DNA of 13,200 nucleotides from AWTP1-13 sp041288195 (GTDB lineage Bacteria; Pseudomonadota; Alphaproteobacteria; Rhizobiales; Hyphomicrobiaceae). Of this stretch, positions 1 through 4,661 are shown in pieces. The stretch's first letter is position 1; the number at the start of each line of letters is the position of its first letter. The notes under the pieces are model-generated. The model saw only the letters and a program-made list of their open reading frames with translations. It made no database searches and was not told where the DNA came from. The stretch covers positions 1 to 13,200 of the forward strand of contig JBGGME010000016.1 of the NCBI GenBank assembly GCA_041288195.1. The letters run 5' to 3'. The position numbers were made by a program, and so were the translations under genes.

Positions 1-278
1 CGAGGATATGGAGGGAGCTGGGCGCAATTGCCTGGCTCGGGGTAGTCCGGGGGCAGTCTGGCACCTGCGCCCAGCACCGCCTCGAGGCTCCAGCGAACGG
101 CTCCGGCGAGTGACCCAACCGGCCTCGGATACACTGGGTCCGGCTGCGGCCGGCCCTCGTTGCGGTCCCCGCCTCGCGCTACGAGACGCCTCGCGATGGC
201 GCCCCTCGTTGAGCCGGGGTGAGCGCAGTATGACTCAGGTTTTGTGGTCGGGGATAAGTCCGAGTGCGGTTAACCCGC
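1..278. other. Left-edge stretch with no supportable gene
   Basis: No convincing gene is seen here. A plus-strand frame from position 8 is open for about 110 codons, but its product is an Arg/Pro/Ser-rich mixture with no recognisable motif, and it runs into the palindromic repeat that begins at 279, so I treat it as non-coding. Plus-strand frames entering from the left edge stop at 43-45 and at about 110-112. Either could be the last codons of a gene lying outside the window, but the peptides are too short to identify. On the minus strand positions 1-178 contain no stop in any frame, which is expected by chance at this G+C. Confidence 0.5.
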
Positions 279-423
279 CGTCATGCCGGCGCCGCGAGTG
301 CGCGACAGCGCGCTCGCGGGAACAGAGCCTGCCCCGGACTTGATCCGGGGCCGGCACCCATGCGCGTCTCGATCATCCTCCGCAACCACGGCGTATTGGG
401 TTCCGGCCTTCGCCGGAATGACG
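279..423. repeat. 145-bp palindromic intergenic repeat (REP/MITE-like)
   Basis: The element is bounded by imperfect inverted repeats: CGTCATGCCGGCG at 279-291 and CGCCGGAATGACG at 411-423, 12 of 13 matching. It contains three internal hairpins: CCGCGAG (292-298) with CTCGCGG (313-319), CCCCGGA (332-338) with TCCGGGG (344-350), and TTCCGGC (401-407) with GCCGGAA (412-418). Motifs such as CCCCGGACTTGATCCGGGG and TTCCGGCCTTCGCCGGAATGACG are, from general knowledge, typical of short interspersed repeats dispersed in intergenic DNA of alphaproteobacteria. It lies 37 bp beyond the argC stop codon, so the folded RNA could also protect or terminate the argC transcript. It has no coding capacity. That it is multicopy is inferred from its form and not shown within this window. 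Confidence 0.7.
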
Positions 424-459
424 CGCGCGGTGACGGATGACGCCAACCCCGAGGCGGGA

Positions 460-1476
460 CTACGTCGCGACCCCGAGCATCAGCCCGATGTTCTGAACTG
501 CGGCCCCTGACGCGCCCTTGCCCAGGTTGTCGAGGCGCGCGACGAGCACGGCTTGCGGGTGCTTGTCGCTGGCGTAGACGTATAGCTCCAGCACGTCGCT
601 GCCGTTGAGCGCCTCGGGCTCCAGCCGGATGTCCTTCGCCGCAGCTTCGCCCAACGGCATCGCCTTCACCAGCCTGGCGCCGGCGTAGTGCTTCTCGAGC
701 ACCGCATGGAGATCGCGCGCGGCGGGCTTGCCCGGCAGCGTGTCGAGGTGCAGCGGCACGCTCACCAGCATGCCCTGGCGATAGTTGGAAACCGACGGCA
801 CGAAGATCGGACGGCGCGTCAGCCTGGAATACGTCTGCAGCTCCGGCACGTGCTTGTGCTTGAAGGTGAGCCCGTAGAGCTCGAAGGCCGGCGCCGTTCC
901 TGCCTCGTAGGTCTCGATCATGCTGCGCCCTCCGCCGCTGTAGCCGCTGACCGCATTGACGGTGATGGGATAGTCGGCGGGGATGATCCCGGCCTCGACC
1001 AGCGGGCGGATGAGCGCAATTCCCGCCGTCGGGTAGCAGCCGGGGTTGCTCACCCGCTTGGCGTTGCGCACCGCCTGCGCCTGGGCCAAATCCATCTCGG
1101 GGAACCCGTAGACCCAGCCGTCCGCGACCCGATGTGCCGTGCTGGCATCGACGATCTTGGGCGCATCGGCGCCCAGCGTGTCGATCAGCGCCACCGCCTC
1201 CTTGGCCGCATCATCAGGCAGACACAGCACGACCAGGTCCGACTCGCGCATGAGGGCGAGCCTGGCGGCTTGGTCCTTGCGCTTCTCGGGCGCGATACTC
1301 TTGACTGTAAGGCTCGACACATCGGCGAGCCGGCGGCGGATCTCGAGACCCGTCGTTCCGGCCTCGCCATCGATGAAGACGGCGGGCTTGGTCTTGGACT
1401 TGGTGGAGGCTTTGCCGGAAGTCTTAGCGGGGGTCTTGGCACTCGTCTTGGGCCGGGAGGCGGTCTTGGTGGTCAT
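460..1476 (-). CDS. argC: N-acetyl-gamma-glutamyl-phosphate reductase, type 2 (ArgC)
   Basis: ArgC performs the third step of arginine biosynthesis in the cytoplasm: NADPH-dependent reduction of N-acetyl-glutamyl-5-phosphate to the semialdehyde. The 338-residue product has the type-2 hallmark VFIDGEAGTTGLEI (residues 33-46, nucleotide-binding glycine turn), the catalytic cysteine in SNPGCYPT (Cys147), and the conserved KHKHVPE block (206-212) supplying the catalytic histidine. The enzyme core of about 307 residues is normal for the short type-2 family. An extra 31-residue head made almost only of Lys, Thr, Ala and Ser precedes it. I chose the ATG at 1476 because no ATG, GTG or TTG lies in frame between it and the core, and the open frame upstream to 1605 passes through a terminator. 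No clear Shine-Dalgarno is seen. The Arg-rich leader and terminator immediately upstream suggest attenuation control. Confidence 0.95.
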   Translation of the reverse strand: MTTKTASRPKTSAKTPAKTSGKASTKSKTKPAVFIDGEAGTTGLEIRRRLADVSSLTVKSIAPEKRKDQAARLALMRESDLVVLCLPDDAAKEAVALIDTLGADAPKIVDASTAHRVADGWVYGFPEMDLAQAQAVRNAKRVSNPGCYPTAGIALIRPLVEAGIIPADYPITVNAVSGYSGGGRSMIETYEAGTAPAFELYGLTFKHKHVPELQTYSRLTRRPIFVPSVSNYRQGMLVSVPLHLDTLPGKPAARDLHAVLEKHYAGARLVKAMPLGEAAAKDIRLEPEALNGSDVLELYVYASDKHPQAVLVARLDNLGKGASGAAVQNIGLMLGVAT

Positions 1477-1496
1477 GGGCGTGATCCGGATGGCTG

Positions 1497-1528
1497 AAAA
1501 CAAAAAAGCCGCGCATCTAGCGCGGCTT
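1497..1528 (-). terminator. Intrinsic terminator / attenuator in front of argC
   Basis: Read on the minus strand, AAGCCGCGC (1528-1520) and GCGCGGCTT (1514-1506) form a perfect 9-bp stem with the 5-nt loop TAGAT, followed by six T, one G and four T (1507-1497, partly shared with the stem base). This is a textbook Rho-independent terminator. The T-tract ends only 20 nt before the argC ATG, which leaves no room for a promoter downstream of it, so argC must be transcribed through it. That position is that of an attenuator rather than an ordinary gene-end signal. On the plus strand the stem is not followed by a T-run, so it works only toward argC. Confidence 0.82.
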
Positions 1529-1555
1529 GCGACTTTCAAACGCCGACGGCGTCCG

Positions 1556-1618
1556 TCATCGCACCCGCGCGGAGCGAGAGCGGCGGCGTCGGACCGGCAA
1601 TCCAAGGTTCCTCGTCAT
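1556..1618 (-). CDS. Putative arginine-rich leader peptide of argC
   Basis: A 20-codon ORF, ATG (1618-1616) to TGA (1558-1556), encodes MTRNLGLPVRRRRSRSARVR. Eight of 20 residues are arginine: residues 3, 10-13, 15, 18 and 20. Codons 10-13 are four arginines in a row (CGA CGC CGC CGC). It ends 27 nt before the stem of an intrinsic terminator that directly precedes argC, which makes it a candidate sensor of charged tRNA-Arg. No Shine-Dalgarno is seen. Instead, the promoter-like elements upstream place the start of transcription at or within a base of the ATG, so translation may be leaderless, as known for trpL in Sinorhizobium. The caution is that high-G+C DNA readily yields Arg-rich frames, and this stretch might be a decayed intergenic repeat. 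Confidence 0.6.
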   Translation of the reverse strand: MTRNLGLPVRRRRSRSARVR

Positions 1619-1625
1619 GGCGCGT

Positions 1626-1654
1626 TTTATGATGGCGACGGCATTTCAAGTCAA
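1626..1654 (-). promoter_or_regulatory. Putative sigma-70-type promoter of the argC leader
   Basis: On the minus strand the hexamers TTGACT (1654-1649, five of six matches to TTGACA) and CATAAA (1631-1626, four of six to TATAAT) are separated by exactly 17 bp. The expected start is 7-8 nt downstream, at 1619-1618, coinciding with the A of the leader-peptide ATG. It sits 22 bp beyond the stop codon of the upstream metalloprotease gene, giving argC its own promoter. Assigned by eye, with no experimental support. Confidence 0.55.
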
Positions 1655-1675
1655 TAGGGTACACCTGCCCGCGGA

Positions 1676-2506
1676 TCACCTGAAGGAGGCGACCCGCCGG
1701 GCATTCTGGGCGATGATCCGGGCATTGTTGAGCTCGGACGTTCCCGCCGGCTCGCCCCCGATCCGGACCAGCGGGTTGGACCACACGGGCAGGCGCGGGC
1801 AGCCGTTGCACGCATCCTTGTAGCTCATGATGTCGCGCCAGGCCGTGCCGCTGACGTAGGCGAGCTCGTGGCGGGCGCCCATGATGTGGCCGACCTCATG
1901 GGCGAGCGTGTATCTCGATACCGCGCATCCATGGTGCACGACGGCGAAGGCCTCGTCGGCATCGGCGCCGATGCGCGTCGCTAGCCCGCAGCCCTTGGCG
2001 TCGTCGACGATCAGGATGGCAACGTCGGCCCGGTAGGCCTCGCGCAGGGCGTGGATGCGAGCCATGTGCTCGCCCTCCTTGTCCGCCATGCGCCAGAGGT
2101 GGTCGAAATGCGCGCCGTGCTCGACGTAGCCGGTCTGGAACGCATGCGCGAGCCTGAGCCGGATGTGGCCGATCCCGCTCAGGCGGAAGGAGTGGTTCGC
2201 CTCCTCGATGGCGAGCTCGACGACGTCGCGCTCGATCTCGTAGTAGTGCCGGGCGGCCTTGCGCGTATAGGCGACCAGCACATCGATGACGATCTCGCCC
2301 TGGCGGGACGACGGCAGGCGGGGCAGTGCCTTCCCGGCGCCGGCGGCAAACGCGACCTGCTCGAGGCGCGTGGTGCCTGCCTGCTCGATGCCCCAGGTCA
2401 CGGGCTTGAGCGCCTTGCCAGCACCCGCGAGGTCGCGGGCAGCGGCAGGAGCCACGGTTGCGGCCAGCGTCGTCAGAGCGACAATGATCTTCCCCAGGGT
2501 GCTCAT
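1676..2506 (-). CDS. Secreted zinc metalloprotease, metzincin type (HExxHxxGxxH)
   Basis: The 276-residue protein starts with a Sec-type signal peptide (positively charged start, hydrophobic stretch at residues 7-20, Ala-rich site at about 20-24), so it is probably exported. The catalytic domain spans roughly residues 70-276 and begins with IVIDVLVAYT. The zinc site is HEVGHIMGARHE (203-214): His203, His207 and His213 as ligands and Glu204 as general base. A Met-turn follows in DIMSYKDACNGCPRLPVWSNP (Met227). This arrangement is that of metzincins, closest in my judgement to the reprolysin-like and peptidyl-Asp metallopeptidase (M12/M72-like) bacterial proteins. The substrate is unknown. The cysteines at 173, 194, 233 and 236 could form disulfides outside the cytoplasm. 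The ATG at 2506 follows a modest purine-rich GAAGAG. It may be transcribed with the TenA gene 249 bp upstream or from its own promoter. Confidence 0.88.
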   Translation of the reverse strand: MSTLGKIIVALTTLAATVAPAAARDLAGAGKALKPVTWGIEQAGTTRLEQVAFAAGAGKALPRLPSSRQGEIVIDVLVAYTRKAARHYYEIERDVVELAIEEANHSFRLSGIGHIRLRLAHAFQTGYVEHGAHFDHLWRMADKEGEHMARIHALREAYRADVAILIVDDAKGCGLATRIGADADEAFAVVHHGCAVSRYTLAHEVGHIMGARHELAYVSGTAWRDIMSYKDACNGCPRLPVWSNPLVRIGGEPAGTSELNNARIIAQNARRVASFR

Positions 2507-2574
2507 GGCAGTCTCTTCAGGCTTGTTGTTGGCGTCGAGCGCCTGCCGGCCTCATCCCGGTCGAGCGCGGTGAA

Positions 2575-2601
2575 CGATCATCGTTTGCGTGCGAATGATC
2601 G
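2575..2601. promoter_or_regulatory. Dyad upstream of the metalloprotease gene
   Basis: CGATCAT (2575-2581) and ATGATCG (2595-2601) form a perfect 7-bp inverted repeat with a 13-bp spacer. A second small dyad, AACGAT-C-ATCGTT (2573-2585), overlaps its left arm. It lies 69 bp before the metalloprotease ATG, where an operator would be expected. The symmetry is seen; a function is only a guess. Confidence 0.25.
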
Positions 2602-2755
2602 GCGCCGTTTACCTAAGAGCCCTTCGTCCGCGGGCCTGTGCCCTGCGGAACGGTCCAAATCAACATCGCGTGAAAAGCCGTGAGCCGCGTTCTCCCCGCG
2701 CGCGGGGATGCCAAGCGGTAGGCCCGAAGCCGGGTTCAGGCAGCCGCGACCGCGC

Positions 2756-3427
2756 TCAGCCGCGTCTTCCCAAGCGCCAGCCCATTTCCCAGAAATCGGC
2801 CTCGAGCCGCGTCGCCTCCCTGAAGATGGCGGCAAGCTCGGCTTCGCGCGCGGGGGTGGCATAGCGAGCGGCGAGGCGGTCGAGATGCATCCGGGCCTTG
2901 GCGGCAACCTCCTGGTAGGGCGTACCCGCGTACTCGCCGATCCACACCCGATACGGATTGTTCGAGGCAAGCGCGCCCGGCAGCGCGGCCAGCCGCGAGG
3001 CAATCTCGGCGTATCCAATCACGCACGGCGCCAGCGCAACCTTGAGAGCGAGCAGGTCGCCGCGCATGCCGGCATCGAGCACATAGCGCGTGTAGGCCAG
3101 CATCTCGGGAGCCGGCGGAGCTTGCTCGAGATCGGCGGGCGACAAGCCCCAGCCCGCGCAGAGCTTGACGTGTAGATCCATCTCGACGTCGAGGATCGCC
3201 GACAGGCCGGCCGAGCCCTCGCGCATGTCGTCGAGCGTCGGCGACTTGTAGACGGAGAGTGCATAGGCCCGGGCAAACTCGATCAGGAACAGATAGTCCT
3301 GGACGAGATAGTGCCGGAAGGCCGCTTCGGGCAGCGAGCGGTCCGCCATCGCGTTGGTGAAGGGATGCTCGGCGTAGGCGCACCATTCGGTCGAGGCCTT
3401 CGCCTTCAGTCGCTCGAAGAAGCTCAT
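2756..3427 (-). CDS. tenA: TenA/thiaminase II family aminopyrimidine aminohydrolase
   Basis: TenA-family enzymes hydrolyse aminomethyl-aminopyrimidine breakdown products of thiamine to HMP, which feeds back into thiamine synthesis, and can also cleave thiamine. The 223-residue length is typical. Diagnostic residues are at the classical positions: Asp44 in YLVQDYLFL, Tyr112, the nucleophile Cys135 in LAPCVIGY, Tyr139, and a C-terminal glutamate in RLEADFWEMGW (Glu209). The ATG at 3427 is chosen because a GAGTGAGGA ribosome-binding site lies just upstream and because homologues begin with a similar F-x-x-L segment. The frame is open further upstream to 3571, but that would add an unrelated Arg-rich head. 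No TPP riboswitch signature was found upstream and no other thiamine gene is in the window, so the pathway link rests on family knowledge. Confidence 0.92.
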   Translation of the reverse strand: MSFFERLKAKASTEWCAYAEHPFTNAMADRSLPEAAFRHYLVQDYLFLIEFARAYALSVYKSPTLDDMREGSAGLSAILDVEMDLHVKLCAGWGLSPADLEQAPPAPEMLAYTRYVLDAGMRGDLLALKVALAPCVIGYAEIASRLAALPGALASNNPYRVWIGEYAGTPYQEVAAKARMHLDRLAARYATPAREAELAAIFREATRLEADFWEMGWRLGRRG

Positions 3428-3591
3428 CGTGTCCTCACTCCGCCGCCGGGCCTGCCGCGCAAATTCGACCTCGCCTCGTTTGCGCATTAGCAATATCCCA
3501 GGTCCGCGGCTGACGGCGAACCCCGCAATGGAACAAACTGCACGGTCGAGGGTTCTTCCCGCATTCCCCAAACCGCTGGACCGAGGCTCGC

Positions 3592-3810
3592 ATGCACGCT
3601 GTCTATGAGATTGCCCCAGTGATCGGCACCATCATCGGCGCGCACTGCCGCGGAACCTCCGCGCGGCGGGAATTCCTGCGCGCGTGCCTGTGCGGCGAGT
3701 GGTTCGAGGCGCGCAGCATGGTCGAGGGCATGCTCGCCGAGCCCTGGCTCCTGCGCGGCCATCAAGAGGCCCGCCTGCGCGAGTTCCTGGACCTGCTGCC
3801 CGCAGAATAG
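3592..3810 (+). CDS. Small hypothetical protein, 72 aa
   Basis: I do not recognise this protein. It is a 72-residue ORF with codon use like its neighbours (third positions mostly G or C), preceded by a possible ribosome-binding GAGG about 7 nt before the ATG. The second half, from about residue 23 (ARREFLRACLCGEWFEARSM) to the end, looks like two amphipathic helices rich in Arg, Glu and Leu. It has three cysteines (19, 32, 34), and no signal peptide or membrane segment is evident. It is divergent from tenA, with a 164-bp shared upstream region, and convergent with the liv operon, whose last stop is 74 bp away. The frame might be a chance ORF in GC-rich DNA, but nothing else occupies this stretch. 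Confidence 0.5.
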   Translation: MHAVYEIAPVIGTIIGAHCRGTSARREFLRACLCGEWFEARSMVEGMLAEPWLLRGHQEARLREFLDLLPAE

Positions 3811-3884
3811 TGCCTGTTGCAGACAACGATGGCATCCGAGGCGATCGCGGCCGGGCGCGCAAACAAGTCTGGTCAGAGGCTGGG

Positions 3885-4661
3885 TTAGGTAGCGTGCGCT
3901 GCTCCCGCAGCGGGAGAGGGTCCATGCCCGGCCTGCCCGTCCCGGCCAAAGTAGACATGCTCGAGCCGTTGCGGCAGGCCCGGCTCACTGGCCTGCGCCT
4001 CCAGAACCACCGTGCCGCGCGCCAAGGCATAGACGCGATCGGCGATGGCGAGTGATTTCTCGATCAGCTGCTCGACCAGCAACACCGCCGTCATCGCCGC
4101 CCGCAGCTGGCCGGCCGCCGCCAGGACCCGGTCGACGAGCACGGGCGAAAGCCCAGCCAAAGGCTCGTCGAGCATCAGGAGGCGCGGCTTCCTGACGAGG
4201 CCCTGCGCCACGGCGAGCATCTGCTGCTGACCGCCCGACAGCGTCACCGCCTTGTCATTGCGCTTGGCCTTGATCTCCGGAAAGAAGTCGAGCGCCTCCT
4301 CCACTTGCTGCCTGCGCTGGGCAGCCGGCAGGTCGTAACCGGCCAGCAGCACGTTGTCCTCGACGCTGAGTTGGGTGAACACGCGGTGACCTTCGACGAC
4401 GTGCACCAGGCCCTGATTTGCGGCATCGCGCGGGCTGATGCGTGCCAGGCTCGTGCCGGCGAAGCTGATCGAGCCGGTCCAGGGCAGGAGCCCGGAAATC
4501 GCTCTGAGCAACGTCGTCTTGCCGGCGCCGTTCGGCCCGAGCATGGCGACGATCTCGCCCGGATAGACGACCATGTCGATGTTTCGGAGCACGCCAATCT
4601 TGCCGTACCCGGCGGAGAGGTCCTTGATCTGCAGCAGCGGCTCACGCGCCGAGGTAGGCAT
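3885..4661 (-). CDS. livF: Branched-chain-amino-acid-type ABC transporter ATPase LivF
   Basis: This is one of the two nucleotide-binding subunits powering the Liv-type importer encoded just upstream; it acts on the cytoplasmic face. In the 258-residue product all ATPase motifs are intact: Walker A GPNGAGKTT (42-50), signature LSGGQQQ (141-147), Walker B LLMLDEP (161-167) with catalytic Glu166, and the D-loop AGLSP after it. The switch position reads LLVEQ, with Gln in place of His, which is usual for LivF. VVEGHRVFTQLSVEDNV (88-104) is also typical of LivF. Its ATG at 4661 overlaps the end of the livMG fusion gene by 20 nt, indicating translational coupling. The last roughly 20 residues are a Gly/Ala/Pro-rich tail without family resemblance. 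The true substrate need not be branched-chain amino acids. Confidence 0.93.
   Translation of the reverse strand: MPTSAREPLLQIKDLSAGYGKIGVLRNIDMVVYPGEIVAMLGPNGAGKTTLLRAISGLLPWTGSISFAGTSLARISPRDAANQGLVHVVEGHRVFTQLSVEDNVLLAGYDLPAAQRRQQVEEALDFFPEIKAKRNDKAVTLSGGQQQMLAVAQGLVRKPRLLMLDEPLAGLSPVLVDRVLAAAGQLRAAMTAVLLVEQLIEKSLAIADRVYALARGTVVLEAQASEPGLPQRLEHVYFGRDGQAGHGPSPAAGAAHAT

Larger units (their letters stand above)
1497..1619 (-). ncRNA. Candidate arginine attenuator leader RNA of argC
   Basis: If transcription starts near 1618 and ends at the terminator, a leader RNA of about 120 nt results. It holds the Arg-rich leader ORF and competing pairings. Segment 1, CCGC (1583-1580, within the four-Arg run and its edge), can pair with GCGG (1568-1565). 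Segment 2, GCGCGG (1570-1565, codons 17-18), can pair with segment 3, CCGCGC (1525-1520), the 5' arm of the terminator. Segment 4 (1514-1506) begins with the same GCGCGG, so 2 and 4 compete for 3. A further hairpin, GACGG (1557-1553) with CCGTC (1549-1545), overlaps the leader stop codon. Expected logic: ribosomes stalled at Arg codons favour 2:3 and readthrough, while fast translation favours 3:4 and termination. The pairings are seen in the sequence; the regulation is inferred and no folding energies were computed. Confidence 0.55.

Noticed and set aside
8..343. 111-codon plus-strand ORF at the left edge
   Set aside because: It has an Arg/Pro/Ser-rich composition and no motif, and it runs into the palindromic repeat, as expected for a chance frame.
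1477..1605. Upstream in-frame extension of argC to 1605
   Set aside because: The extension is in the argC frame, would read through the terminator stem and T-tract, and has no homology-like content. The ATG at 1476 directly precedes the charged head and core.
1556..1618. Reading the Arg-rich ORF as merely part of a decayed intergenic repeat
   Set aside because: Not fully excluded: phrases such as GGTGCGATGACGG resemble repeat ends. The two CGTCAT-like ends are direct rather than inverted here, and the promoter, terminator and argC context fit an attenuator better, so I kept the leader-peptide call at moderate confidence.
2690..2716. Sequence around the perfect palindrome CCCCGCGCGCGGGG (2694-2707), resembling a type I-E CRISPR repeat
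   Set aside because: Only one copy is present, with no spacers, no second repeat nearby and no cas genes. It also has no T-tract to serve as a terminator of tenA.
3428..3591. Possible TPP riboswitch before tenA
   Set aside because: The conserved CUGAGA and ACCUGA core elements are not found on the minus strand of this gap.
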